DNA from: Anaerolineaceae bacterium
GTDB lineage: Bacteria; Chloroflexota; Anaerolineae; Aggregatilineales; Phototrophicaceae
Assembly: GCA_002699585.1 (NCBI GenBank)
Contig: PABP01000036.1
Location: forward strand, 250,333 to 314,332
Direction of reading: 5' to 3'
DNA: 64,000 bases
Shown here: positions 1-8,626 of the stretch, one piece after another
Numbering within the stretch: position 1 is the stretch's first letter
Layout: each line of letters begins with the position of its first letter
Notes under the pieces: generated by a model
The model's input: only the letters and a program-made list of their open reading frames with translations
Database searches by the model: none
Told to the model about the DNA's origin: nothing
Position numbers and translations under genes: made by a program

Positions 1-578
1 AAATTCACCTCAAACAACCAACACTCGCCCGACGCGATCAGGTGGTCGGTAAGCTGCTGGCCGATGCGCGCGTCGATCAGGTCATGTGGCGCGTCCATGA
101 CTTCGACGAAAGCAAATACGGTTTTTATATCAAAACAGCAGATCGCGGCCAGATTCACTTCTGGGCGGATGATGAGGGCACAGCCTGCGATGCACAGGGG
201 CAATATTGGCGCTGGGATGGTGACTTAAGCGCCGTCGATGCGCAGGTTGAGGGCGACCGACTCATCTTCCGGGATTACCCGAACATCTTCGAGCGAGTGG
301 CGTGCGCGCTCAATGTCATCGACAGCGGGCACATATGGGTATTGGCCCACCCCGGCTATGAAATCACCCTACCGCGCACCGACGTTCACGAAGGCGGGTC
401 ACACGGGTCACTGCACCGCTCCGACTCAGAAACCGTCCTGTTTGTGGCGGGCGCACCTGACGATCTGGCGATTCCAGAACAGCCCCGGTCGGTCGATGTG
501 GCACCGATTTGCCTGGATATACTGGGCGTGACGTCGCCGCTCAAGACAGGCGTCAGCCACATCAGGGAACAAGATTAA
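1..578 (+). CDS. Alkaline phosphatase superfamily protein (type I phosphodiesterase-like), C-terminal part
   Basis: The reading frame is open to the left edge of the window (in phase from base 3), so the gene begins outside and only its C-terminal ~190 residues are seen. A GTG at 42 could be read as a start but coding-like sequence continues upstream. The stretch GGSHGSLHRSD followed by a short strand (ETVLFVAG) and then VDVAPICLDILGV resembles the C-terminal metal-ligand His region and the terminal helix of type I phosphodiesterase/nucleotide pyrophosphatase and related alkaline-phosphatase-fold enzymes. Substrate cannot be inferred. Its TAA overlaps the TAA of the converging transporter gene, sharing the palindrome TTAA. 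Confidence 0.6.
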   Translation, partial: IHLKQPTLARRDQVVGKLLADARVDQVMWRVHDFDESKYGFYIKTADRGQIHFWADDEGTACDAQGQYWRWDGDLSAVDAQVEGDRLIFRDYPNIFERVACALNVIDSGHIWVLAHPGYEITLPRTDVHEGGSHGSLHRSDSETVLFVAGAPDDLAIPEQPRSVDVAPICLDILGVTSPLKTGVSHIREQD

Positions 579-2821
579 CCTGGCGTGCCGACTTGCAATA
601 CATGCAGCGTCAGCAAGAGCAGTTCCTGACGCTCATCACCGTGTTCGGCCAGGGCTAATGCGCAGCGATTCAACAGCTTTTGTGCGACCAGCGTCAGACC
701 CAGCTTGGCCAGCGGCTCTTGCATCAACAGCACCAGGTGAGCGACACCTGTTTTCATGTCATCGGCGGCAAAGGCGTCTGATGTCTGCGTGATGAGCTTG
801 ATAATCTCAGGGTCGGCATCCTTGCTAATGCGTTGGCGCACGCTGAGCATGACCTGGGCCGACGCCGTGCCGGGGTCATCGCGCAGTTGGCGCATGAGGC
901 TGATGAACTGCTTCTCGTGGCCGACCATACGCGACAGCGATAGGGCCAACTCCATGCGCGCCCCCTCATTCTCGAAATCCTGTAGCAAATCGAAAATCGT
1001 ATCAATCGACTCCGCAGCTTCCAGGTTACCGAGCGCGGCAGCATACGCCATCTGCAAGCCTTTGTCCTGCTCTACCTTGAGGCGCTCTAGCAGCAAAGGA
1101 CGGACGACCTCATCGTTGAGCGTGCCCAGGGCGCGGGCACAGTGGGCACGCACCGACCGATAATCAGAATCAAGCCTATCGCGCAGGGCGGCAACCGCTT
1201 CCGGGTCGCCAATGCGGCCCAGTGCCCAGGCCGACACGTTACTTAAGGACAGCTCGGTGCCATTCAGAATTTCGATGAGGGCACTCGTCAGGCGGGGATT
1301 ACTCGGCGTGCGCGCAATCGAGATGATGGCCTCGTAGCGCACATTAAAGCGCGGATCTCCCAGAGCTTCTACCAGTTCATCGACTGTCAGTGGGCTATGA
1401 GACAAACCCATTTTTTCCGTCATGACGACCGTTGAACGCTCATCACGGGCGCGATAGAAACGCACCATACTTTCAAGGGCGTTAATGGGATTCCCCTGAA
1501 TGAACATACCCGCATATTCGGACACACTCACGTTGCTATCGCCACGCACCGAGCGGAAGATCAGCAAGCTAAGGGCCGGGAGCACGACGCTGGCCAGCAT
1601 CAAGGGACTGAAGGGGTTGAGTTCTATGAATAGGAATTGGCCGGATAAGCCACTGAACCAATCAATCAAGTTACCGCCGATGAGCTGGCTAAGGCCACCG
1701 ACGATCCCCACAGCAGCATAGTAAACAGCCATATAACGACTGCGTTCATTACCGGGCACAATCGTGCCAAACAGCAAGCGGTTCGAGCCAAGCATCCAGG
1801 CTGTGCCGGCGACACCTCGGAATAAGGCAATGGCGAGCGCAATCGGTAAACTGAGTTCGGTCCCCTTGGGCATGAACAACCAGCCAAAAGGCAACACAAT
1901 CATCAAGATCACACCCAGGATCATGATCGGCTTGCTACCATAGCGGTCTACAGACCAGCCAAGCAAGTTCGAGAGCAACAAGCCGCCGACCAGTGTCGCC
2001 GTCGGCAGCAACACAACCTGGCTTTCTGTCAGCCCAACCTGTTCTTTCATGAAAAGGGGCAGGAATGAATATAGCGGCCCAGTGCCAAAGGTAATTAGCG
2101 CAATGCCAATCAGATAGTAGATGAGGTTCTTATCGCGCAGGGTACGCAGCATATCGCTATAAGTGGCTGGCTTTTCTTCGTCGGTTTCATCAAGGGGCGC
2201 GCCACCGGGTACATGGCTAAACGACCATACGGACAACAAGCCAAACAGGACGCCAATCACGATCAGAAATTGGAAGCGCTCCAGGCCACCGGGCAAGCCG
2301 AGAACAAAGCTAGCGACAGTCACAGCCACAATCGCAGTGATACTGGACAGCACATGGTTATTTGCTGTGTATTTGCCACGTATCGAAATCGGGATGTACT
2401 CTTGCGCCCAGGGATAATAACCGACTTCCGCGATAGCTCGGCACAATCCAAAGCCAATCACCACGATAGACGCCACGACCAGCGTCACTTGCGGACCAAA
2501 TTGGACCGACACCCAGGGTAAGACGAGCAGGAAGATCGTGACAAATTTGCGAATACCGAAAAAGGTAATATAGGTGCGCTTATACCCAAACCGAGCGACC
2601 CTCGGCGCGATGAATAGCGCAACCAGCCCCAAAAACGGGAACATTGCCAGCAAGAAACCAATTTGCGAAGTGCTGATTTCCAGTTCATTCAAAAAGAGAA
2701 TGAAAGTGGACCCAAAGAATGTAAATTGTACAAATACAGAATTTAAGGCCCCAGCCGCGAGGCTCCAGGGCAAAGCGCGAATCTTCTGGGTGGTGGTTAT
2801 GGGGGCGGTTGTGGTGGCCAT
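575..2821 (-). CDS. MFS transporter fused to C-terminal HEAT repeats
   Basis: Residues ~1-425 form a typical 12-helix major facilitator superfamily permease. After a ~50-residue linker, residues ~480-640 contain repeated helical pairs of the PBS-lyase/HEAT type (for example DPRFNVRYEAIISIAR, GDPEAVAALRDRL, DYRSVRAHCARALG). At 748 residues it is far longer than the usual ~400-450. The HEAT part would lie in the cytoplasm and probably mediates protein contact; the transported substrate is unknown. ATG at 2821 is used. It converges on the upstream phosphatase gene with a 4-base overlap and is divergent from the TetR gene, whose AT-rich promoter lies in the 212-bp gap, so TetR may control this exporter as well. 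The fold calls are firm, the role is inferred. Confidence 0.88.
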   Translation of the reverse strand: MATTTAPITTTQKIRALPWSLAAGALNSVFVQFTFFGSTFILFLNELEISTSQIGFLLAMFPFLGLVALFIAPRVARFGYKRTYITFFGIRKFVTIFLLVLPWVSVQFGPQVTLVVASIVVIGFGLCRAIAEVGYYPWAQEYIPISIRGKYTANNHVLSSITAIVAVTVASFVLGLPGGLERFQFLIVIGVLFGLLSVWSFSHVPGGAPLDETDEEKPATYSDMLRTLRDKNLIYYLIGIALITFGTGPLYSFLPLFMKEQVGLTESQVVLLPTATLVGGLLLSNLLGWSVDRYGSKPIMILGVILMIVLPFGWLFMPKGTELSLPIALAIALFRGVAGTAWMLGSNRLLFGTIVPGNERSRYMAVYYAAVGIVGGLSQLIGGNLIDWFSGLSGQFLFIELNPFSPLMLASVVLPALSLLIFRSVRGDSNVSVSEYAGMFIQGNPINALESMVRFYRARDERSTVVMTEKMGLSHSPLTVDELVEALGDPRFNVRYEAIISIARTPSNPRLTSALIEILNGTELSLSNVSAWALGRIGDPEAVAALRDRLDSDYRSVRAHCARALGTLNDEVVRPLLLERLKVEQDKGLQMAYAAALGNLEAAESIDTIFDLLQDFENEGARMELALSLSRMVGHEKQFISLMRQLRDDPGTASAQVMLSVRQRISKDADPEIIKLITQTSDAFAADDMKTGVAHLVLLMQEPLAKLGLTLVAQKLLNRCALALAEHGDERQELLLLTLHVLQVGTPG

Positions 2822-2932
2822 AAGTCGTTCCAGATGAAGTGGCTAAGGCATCCACGCATATTATAGGCCAACCCCCCTCAGATGGTAGCGGTTGGTCCTA
2901 TAAACCTTGTGATTGACCACCCATTCGACTGC

Positions 2933-2996
2933 TTGACATTTAAAAAAAATTACATTAATCTAATTCCATTAGTTTAAACTATTGTCATTAGTTTAA
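2933..2996 (+). promoter_or_regulatory. Promoter and operator-like repeats of the TetR gene
   Basis: TTGACA (2933-2938) and TAATCT (2956-2961) are spaced by 17 nt. Overlapping and following them are CTAAT-tcc-ATTAG (2960-2972) and AAACTA-7 nt-TAGTTT (2976-2994), both perfect inverted repeats, and the direct repeat CATTAGTTTAA at 2967-2977 and 2986-2996. This is the arrangement expected of an autoregulatory TetR operator. The same gap must hold the promoter of the divergent transporter gene. Confidence 0.6.
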
Positions 2997-3033
2997 TTGC
3001 GAAGAAGTTCGTCAGCACATAAGTGGAGGGCGT

Positions 3034-3666
3034 GTGGAGAAAAAAAAGCGACTGCTTACACCAGAAGAGCGGCGTCAGCGCAATCATGATGAGATGGTCG
3101 CCAATATCTTAGAAGCCGCGCGTGAGGTCATGCGCGAACAGGGCGTAGCTGACCTGAATTTGCAGGAAATCGCACGACGTGTCGGCATGCGGGCCCCATC
3201 GCTTTACAACTATTTTTCGAATAGGAACGCGATCTATGATGCCCTGTTCACGCTGGGGATGCAGATGTATCAGGCTCACTTAGCTCAGCTCCTGGCCCAG
3301 TACGGTACCACCTGGGAGGGCATCGAGCGCATTATCGAGGGCTACTTGACATACGCCCTGGAAAATCCAGAACTTTACCAACTGCTGTTCGAGCGGCCTA
3401 TCCCCGGCTATGAACCCTCTGCCGACGCGCTGGCCGAGTCGCGCAATCTACTGACTATCGCTCATGAGATGGTCGCCACTGCGATGGCAACAGGCACGAT
3501 ACAGACGACGCAATCAGCAGAGGTGGTGACGAATATGATTATCGTCATCATGCATGGCATCGCAGCCCAACATCTAGCTAATGAACCCCATCTACCGGTT
3601 GGGACAGGGCGCTTTGGCAGTCTGGTCCCGATTGCTGTCGATATCCTCAAAAAAGCCTGGTCGTAA
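3034..3666 (+). CDS. TetR/AcrR family transcriptional regulator
   Basis: A 210-residue protein with an N-terminal helix-turn-helix at ~residues 20-60 (ILEAAREVMREQGVADLNLQ, then IARRVGMRAPSLYNYFSNR), the hallmark of TetR DNA-binding domains, followed by an all-helical ligand-binding domain of normal length. GTG start preceded by GTGGAGGG. Operator-like inverted repeats directly upstream suggest autoregulation. It is followed after 79 bp by a DinB/mycothiol-type enzyme gene, probably co-transcribed, and is divergent from the MFS-HEAT transporter, so either could be its target. The effector is unknown. Confidence 0.9.
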   Translation: MEKKKRLLTPEERRQRNHDEMVANILEAAREVMREQGVADLNLQEIARRVGMRAPSLYNYFSNRNAIYDALFTLGMQMYQAHLAQLLAQYGTTWEGIERIIEGYLTYALENPELYQLLFERPIPGYEPSADALAESRNLLTIAHEMVATAMATGTIQTTQSAEVVTNMIIVIMHGIAAQHLANEPHLPVGTGRFGSLVPIAVDILKKAWS

Positions 3667-3745
3667 CTGTAGACAGCACCTACATCAAAATTAACCGTTA
3701 GCAGCTTATCGTTGGCACACAATCGTTGGCACAGAGAAGAGGAAA

Positions 3746-4624
3746 ATGACCATGCAGCAGGTTCAGATAACGGCACAGCCCATGACGACACCCCATCTAA
3801 GTGGGGTGGAAATCGCCCCGCTAACTCATGACGAAGCGATGCAAATGAGCACGGAAGAACTTCGGCGCTTCCAGGCATTGGTTGGATCACTATCCGACGC
3901 CGATTGGTCACAGCCGACCGCGTGTGACCTATGGACTGTCAAAGATATCGTCGCCCATCAGGCGGCACATGTACGCGGGTTTACGTCTTTAGGGAGCTTT
4001 TTGGGGCAGCTTTCGCCGGGACTGTTACGCCCCTATCTAAAACAGGGAATGAGTATGCTCGATGCCTGGAACCAGAGTCAGGTCGATTTACGGCGCGACG
4101 CGACCCCTGCCCAATTAATCGCAGAAATCAACGACCACGCGACGGCATCTCTGCGGGGACGTGATCGCATTCCGGCATTTGTGCGCGGCATCACCTTACC
4201 TGCTCCCGGTCTGGACCAGCCACGCTCGATGGGCTATGTCTTCGATCTGATTTATACGCGCGATATGTGGATGCACCGCATGGACATCTGTGTCGCCACA
4301 GGCCGCGATATGCCAATGGACAGCGACCATGACCAGCGCATGATTTCCCTCATCGTACGTGACCTGGCCGAAAAAGCTGTCAAAGGCCTGAACGGTGGCG
4401 CGGCACTAATCAACCTGCCCGGCCCCGCTGGGGGACGCTACCGCATCGGAAGCGATGCGCAACCCCAAGCCACCCTCAAACTAGACGTGCCAAGTTTTGG
4501 TTTGTTAACATCAGGCCGGGAAAAAGCAGCTAACCTGTTAACGGACTCCCGCTTGCACATCAGCGGTGACTTGGCGTTTGGCCGGATAGTGCTGGACTTC
4601 TGTGAAAATCGGGTGCTGTATTGA
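3746..4624 (+). CDS. Maleylpyruvate isomerase family (DinB/MDMPI_N) protein
   Basis: Residues ~30-200 match the MDMPI N-terminal (DinB-like four-helix) fold: an opening helix with FQALVGSLSDADWSQPT, then DLWTVKDIVAHQAAHVRGF and a later IYTRDMWMHRMDI helix, giving the three histidines expected to bind metal. The ~60 C-terminal residues look like the alpha/beta sterol-carrier-like tail of this family. Family members are mycothiol- or other thiol-dependent transferases or isomerases; the actual substrate here is unknown. ATG at 3746 follows AGAAGAGG. It sits downstream of the TetR gene in the same orientation. Confidence 0.78.
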   Translation: MTMQQVQITAQPMTTPHLSGVEIAPLTHDEAMQMSTEELRRFQALVGSLSDADWSQPTACDLWTVKDIVAHQAAHVRGFTSLGSFLGQLSPGLLRPYLKQGMSMLDAWNQSQVDLRRDATPAQLIAEINDHATASLRGRDRIPAFVRGITLPAPGLDQPRSMGYVFDLIYTRDMWMHRMDICVATGRDMPMDSDHDQRMISLIVRDLAEKAVKGLNGGAALINLPGPAGGRYRIGSDAQPQATLKLDVPSFGLLTSGREKAANLLTDSRLHISGDLAFGRIVLDFCENRVLY

Positions 4625-4641
4625 GTTGACTTGTGAAATCA

Positions 4642-4674
4642 AACAGGAGCCATATGGACGAAGTGGCTCCTGTT
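4642..4674. terminator. Hairpin between converging genes
   Basis: Perfect 11-bp stem AACAGGAGCCA (4642-4652) / TGGCTCCTGTT (4664-4674) with an 11-nt loop, between the stop at 4624 and the end of the converging aldo/keto reductase gene at 4705. T-tracts are short on both sides, so it may serve both directions weakly. Confidence 0.6.
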
Positions 4675-4704
4675 TCCCCTGTGGCCAGGGCTGGTAAGTG
4701 AGAT

Positions 4705-5682
4705 TTAATCACCTGCTTGTGGTATACGACCCAGAATCTGGTCGATCTGGTGCATCTGGTCAGGTGTCAGGGGACCGTACTGCATGGCCGCACAGTTTTG
4801 CTCTACCTGGGCTACATTACGGAAGCCAGGAATGGGCAGGGTCAGGTGGCTGCGTGCCCATAACCAGGCCAACGCACCCTGGGCCAGCGTCCGGCCTTCG
4901 CTGCGCAGGATTTCGCCGACAGCCTCAACCATCTTGAGCCATTCCGGGTTGGGTTTACCATCTTTGAAATACTTCATCCATTCCGGGGCGTTGGGACCGC
5001 GTACATCGTCATCGGGCAGGGATTGACCGGGCTGATATTTGCCCGTCAGCAAACCCATCGCCAGAGGCCCGCGATTGATAGCCGCCAGATTGTATTCTTC
5101 GCAGACGGCGATTACTTCAGGGGCATCGTCGATGACGTTCATCTCGACCTGGATAGCAGCACAGTTTGGCCCCTGGGCGAAGATACGGGCACTCTCAGCA
5201 AAGTCAGTGCTCCAACCATAGCTGCGGATTTTGCCCTCGGCTACCAATTCTTCCAACGTGTTGCGGATGGCTTCCGCGCCTTCGGTGCCGAACCCGTTCC
5301 AGTGGAATTGGAACAGGTCCACATAGTCGGTTTGCAGGCGCTTGAGCGAACCTTCCAACGAGGCACGGATGGCTTGCGGGCGCACATCCGGCCCGGTGTC
5401 TTCCTTGGTGGCTTCGTCCCAAGTATAGGCGAATTTGGTCGCAAGGACGACCTTATCGCGACGGTCGGCCAGGGCTTGCCCCAGTACCGTTTCGCTGTGG
5501 CCTTTGCCGTAGACATTGGCCGTATCGTAGAAGTTGATGCCTAAGTCGAAGGCTTTGTGCAGTGCACGGATGGACTCAGCGTCATCAGCACCACCACCCC
5601 AGGCGTCACCACCCATCGCCCAGCAACCCATCCCCAACGGGCTGACGTCGATACCACTACGGCCTAATTTACGATTTTCCAT
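4705..5682 (-). CDS. Aldo/keto reductase
   Basis: 325 residues, full length for the AKR superfamily. Starts MENRKLGRSGIDVSPLGMGCWAMGG, has the D-x4-Y motif DTANVYGKGHSE, the lysine in KVVLATKF and the His in LFQFHWNG, which together make the Asp-Tyr-Lys-His catalytic set, and a C-terminal NADPH-binding segment (LPIPGFRNVAQVEQN). Predicted NADPH-dependent carbonyl reduction, cytoplasmic. It is the last gene of a three-gene operon with a paralogous reductase (34 bp upstream) and a MerR regulator; both reductases end with a similar LTPDQMHQIDQILGR / LTPEQMQEIDQILGR tail, indicating local duplication. Confidence 0.92.
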   Translation of the reverse strand: MENRKLGRSGIDVSPLGMGCWAMGGDAWGGGADDAESIRALHKAFDLGINFYDTANVYGKGHSETVLGQALADRRDKVVLATKFAYTWDEATKEDTGPDVRPQAIRASLEGSLKRLQTDYVDLFQFHWNGFGTEGAEAIRNTLEELVAEGKIRSYGWSTDFAESARIFAQGPNCAAIQVEMNVIDDAPEVIAVCEEYNLAAINRGPLAMGLLTGKYQPGQSLPDDDVRGPNAPEWMKYFKDGKPNPEWLKMVEAVGEILRSEGRTLAQGALAWLWARSHLTLPIPGFRNVAQVEQNCAAMQYGPLTPDQMHQIDQILGRIPQAGD

Positions 5683-5716
5683 GTGATTATCTCCCTAATT
5701 CTTAGAAGCGTTTTTT

Positions 5717-6709
5717 CTAGTGTGATGCCTGCTGCGGCATCCGGCCCAAAATCTGGTCAATTTCTTGCATCTGCTCCGGCGTCAACGGGCCGAACTGCAT
5801 GGCCCCGGCGTTTTCAATAGCTTGTTTGGGCGTGCGGATGCCCGGAATCGGGATGGTCGTTTCGCTGCGTGCCCATATCCAGGCGAGTGCGCCCTGGGCC
5901 AGGGTGCGGCCTTCGCTGGTGAGGATGTCGCGCAGGGCGTCCAGGGCATCATAAGCGGGTTGCAGAACGTACTCCTGCGCCCAGGGGTCATTGCGGACAT
6001 CATCCTGACCGAAGGTAGACTGAGCGTTGTATTTGCCCGTGAGTGCACCACGCGCTAGCGGCGTCCGATTGAGGCTGGCCATGCCCTTTTCTTCGCAGAG
6101 AGCCAGCATATCAGGCGCGTCATAGACCACGTTCAGATCGTGCTGGATAGCGGCACAGTTGCTTGCTTCCGTAAAGGCGCGGGCTTCCGGCACGAAGTCG
6201 GTGCTCCAACCATAGGTGCGGATTTTGCCCGCCTGCACCAGTTTTTCCAGTTCATCAACCAGACGCACAGCATATTCGGTGGGGTACTCATTGACGTGCA
6301 ACTGGTACAGGTCGATGGTTTCCACACCCAGGCGGCGCAGACTTTTCTCGCACTCGGATTGCACAATCTGGATAACGGTTTCCAGTTCCTCATATGCCGA
6401 AACGCGTTTCTTATCGTAGTCAATTTGATGGCCGAACTTGGTCGCGATCACTGCTTTGTCGCGCTTGCCCTTGAGCGCCTTGCCGAGGACGGTTTCGCTG
6501 TGGCCAGTGCCATAGTTGGCGGCGGTATCGAACAGGTTGATGCCACTGTCAATGGCATGATGAATGGCGCGGATAGATTCGGCATCGTCAACTTCGCCCC
6601 AGCCAGCTTGAATATCCATATACAGGAAGGGTCCGCCGATGGCCCAACAGCCCATACCCAGGGCACTAACGGGCATATCGATTCCGGGAATAGTACGTGT
6701 CATCGTCAT
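5717..6709 (-). CDS. Aldo/keto reductase, paralogue of its neighbour
   Basis: 330 residues; DTAANYGTGHSE, AVIATKFGHQ and LYQLHVNE give the AKR catalytic Asp, Tyr, Lys and His, and IPIPGIRTPKQAIEN the cofactor segment. An insertion near residue 30 (FLYMDIQAGWGEVDDAES) distinguishes it from the downstream copy. The ATG overlaps the stop of the MerR gene by four bases (ATGA), so translation is coupled. Likely a MerR-induced stress or detoxification reductase; substrate unknown. Confidence 0.92.
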   Translation of the reverse strand: MTMTRTIPGIDMPVSALGMGCWAIGGPFLYMDIQAGWGEVDDAESIRAIHHAIDSGINLFDTAANYGTGHSETVLGKALKGKRDKAVIATKFGHQIDYDKKRVSAYEELETVIQIVQSECEKSLRRLGVETIDLYQLHVNEYPTEYAVRLVDELEKLVQAGKIRTYGWSTDFVPEARAFTEASNCAAIQHDLNVVYDAPDMLALCEEKGMASLNRTPLARGALTGKYNAQSTFGQDDVRNDPWAQEYVLQPAYDALDALRDILTSEGRTLAQGALAWIWARSETTIPIPGIRTPKQAIENAGAMQFGPLTPEQMQEIDQILGRMPQQASH

Positions 6710-7527
6710 GATGGGTTCTCCACTTTTTTGATTGGGAATTGCAGTTCAAAAGCGGCCTTGCTGTTGTCGGTGACATCATCATGCAGGAAGATCTCGCGGA
6801 ATGGCCCAGCGATGGCATAACCATTGCGTTGAATCCACTCATTGAGGGCGACCCAACCGGGGGCCATGTCATATGGCCCGGTGTGGATGACAGCGGCGAC
6901 GGTCATGGCGGGAAAGATGTCTTCTTCGACGCCATCGTCGCCGCGCAGACGCACGCGGCTGTCGGTCGGTTGGGCCACCGCTATCGGGATATCTGTCGGC
7001 GGGTGGATGTATGCTGTGAAGATGGCCATATCGGGCGCGGTCGGGTAAGCGTTGTAAGCGGCTACTCGCTGGCGCAGGTTGGCAACCGTCACGCCGACAT
7101 CTTGCTTTAAGGGCGCAGCCCCGCGCGCGATGAGCACCTTCATGGGTTCCAGGCGCTTGACCATGACTTCGTAAGCGGCCATGTGACCGTCCATCTCCAC
7201 TTCATAGATCTTGTTATCCAGGTATGCGATTTGCTCTTGCAACAGTCTGAGCTGGTCGGCCAGATCAGCGCGTTTGGTACGCAGGAAGCGGCGTGTCGGT
7301 CCGGCAGTCATCTTGCCATCGAGCAGTTCACCGATTTCATTCAGCGCCAACCCCATATTCTTGAAGGCCGACAAGCGATAGGCACGCGCCAACTGGGCAT
7401 AGTCGTAGTAACGATAGCCCGTTTCTGGATCGACAGCGACCGGCTTGAGCAGGCCGATGTCGTCGTAGTAACGCAGCGTCTTGATACTCATGTCTGCCAG
7501 GCTGGCAAATTCACCGATTTTTAGCAT
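6706..7527 (-). CDS. MerR family regulator with GyrI-like effector domain
   Basis: Residues 1-70 form a MerR winged helix-turn-helix (MLKIGEFASLADMSIKTLRYYDDIG) with the RYYDDIGLL signature, residues ~75-115 a dimerising coiled coil, and residues ~120-270 a GyrI/BmrR-C-like ligand-binding domain (VIHTGPYDMAPGWVALNEWI). This BmrR-like architecture senses hydrophobic small molecules. First gene of the operon with two aldo/keto reductases. The promoter has the 19-bp spacer typical of MerR-regulated genes, which supports autoregulation. ATG at 7527 follows AAGGTGA. Confidence 0.92.
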   Translation of the reverse strand: MLKIGEFASLADMSIKTLRYYDDIGLLKPVAVDPETGYRYYDYAQLARAYRLSAFKNMGLALNEIGELLDGKMTAGPTRRFLRTKRADLADQLRLLQEQIAYLDNKIYEVEMDGHMAAYEVMVKRLEPMKVLIARGAAPLKQDVGVTVANLRQRVAAYNAYPTAPDMAIFTAYIHPPTDIPIAVAQPTDSRVRLRGDDGVEEDIFPAMTVAAVIHTGPYDMAPGWVALNEWIQRNGYAIAGPFREIFLHDDVTDNSKAAFELQFPIKKVENPS

Positions 7528-7557
7528 GATGTCACCTTGTAGAAGCTTCTGAGTGTG

Positions 7558-7588
7558 AGCATAAACTATGCAGCCACAGGAGAGTCAA
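7558..7588 (-). promoter_or_regulatory. MerR-type promoter with 19-bp spacer
   Basis: On the minus strand TTGACT (7588-7583) and TATGCT (7563-7558) are separated by exactly 19 bp, 31-58 bp upstream of the merR-like start. A 19-20 bp spacer is the signature of promoters that need a MerR protein to unwind the DNA. A 10-bp palindrome AGAAGCTTCT lies just downstream at 7541-7550. Confidence 0.6.
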
Positions 7589-7737
7589 GTTTAACGAAGC
7601 GTTATATTGGCAAATTGGTCGTTATGCGTGACGGCGTAGGGCCATTTGGCCTCGTAGCAGAGTATAATTACTAGAGTTTTGAGTTGTTAGTCGTTAGTCG
7701 GATTCCCGATTTTACTTACTCATTTGGAAAAACAATC

Positions 7738-8490
7738 ATGTCTATTAAACAATCGATATGCTGGTGGTGTTTTGAAAATCTATCCCCGGAAACAATCTGC
7801 ACGGCGGCGGTCGATATTGGCTATGCCGCGGTCGAGCTGGTTCCTGAAGAATACTGGCCGCTAGTCAAGGATCATGGGCTGGCGATTGCGTCATTTGGTG
7901 GTCATGGGCCACTGGAAGATGGCCTCAACAAGCGCAGCAACCATACGCGCATTCAAGGCGAGATCGAGGCCAATCTGGAGAAAGCTGTTAAGTGGGGCAT
8001 CCCTAACCTGATCGTCTTCAGCGGCAATCGCGACGGAATGAGCGAAGAAGAGGGGTTGGCCAATACAGTCGAGGGGCTGCAATTGGTGGCCAAAGCCGCT
8101 GAGGAAGCCGGAGTCACGCTGGTGCTGGAACTGCTGAACAGCAAAGTCGATCATCCTGATTATCAGTGCGACCATACCGCCTGGGGCGTGCAGGTTTGCC
8201 AGCAAGTCGGGTCGTCGCGTGTGAAGCTGCTGTATGACATCTACCACATGCAAGTCATGGAAGGCGACGTCATCCAGACAATACGAGACAATCACCAGTG
8301 GTTCGGGCATTACCATACAGCAGGTGTGCCTGGGCGACATGAGATCGACGAGACACAGGAGCTATATTATCCGGCGATTGTACGGGCTATCCAGGCAACG
8401 GGTTATGATGGATACCTGGGCCAGGAGTTCATCCCGACACGAGGTCCGCTGAGTGGGCTGCGTCAGGCGTATGCGGCGTGTGACATCTAG
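7738..8490 (+). CDS. Hydroxypyruvate isomerase-like TIM-barrel protein
   Basis: About 250 residues of the AP-endonuclease-2-like TIM-barrel family (xylose isomerase-like). Start set at ATG 7738 ([12 protein letters not shown]), with GGAAA 7 nt upstream, rather than the in-frame 7684, because family members begin at this point. Probable metal ligands are the Glu in VLELLNS, the Asp in LLYDIYHMQ, the histidines in [14 protein letters not shown] and the Glu in LGQEFIPT. Expected reaction is hydroxypyruvate/tartronate semialdehyde isomerisation or another ketose epimerisation or isomerisation; the exact sugar is uncertain. It stands alone. Confidence 0.85.
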   Translation: MSIKQSICWWCFENLSPETICTAAVDIGYAAVELVPEEYWPLVKDHGLAIASFGGHGPLEDGLNKRSNHTRIQGEIEANLEKAVKWGIPNLIVFSGNRDGMSEEEGLANTVEGLQLVAKAAEEAGVTLVLELLNSKVDHPDYQCDHTAWGVQVCQQVGSSRVKLLYDIYHMQVMEGDVIQTIRDNHQWFGHYHTAGVPGRHEIDETQELYYPAIVRAIQATGYDGYLGQEFIPTRGPLSGLRQAYAACDI

Positions 8491-8590
8491 ATTTGTTGGC
8501 CCATAAGACATGATCAACCTACACTTCGTCTGGCTGTGGGGTCGCATGTTGGCAGATGCGTGCTTTGTGCATATCGTCACCGAGTAGCTA

Positions 8591-8596
8591 TATAAT
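8591..8596 (+). promoter_or_regulatory. -10 box upstream of serine hydrolase gene
   Basis: A perfect TATAAT lies 31 bp before the GTG start at 8627. No convincing -35 is seen. Confidence 0.35.
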
Positions 8597-8626
8597 TGGT
8601 TGAATGGGTCGCTCGGGGAGGTGTAA

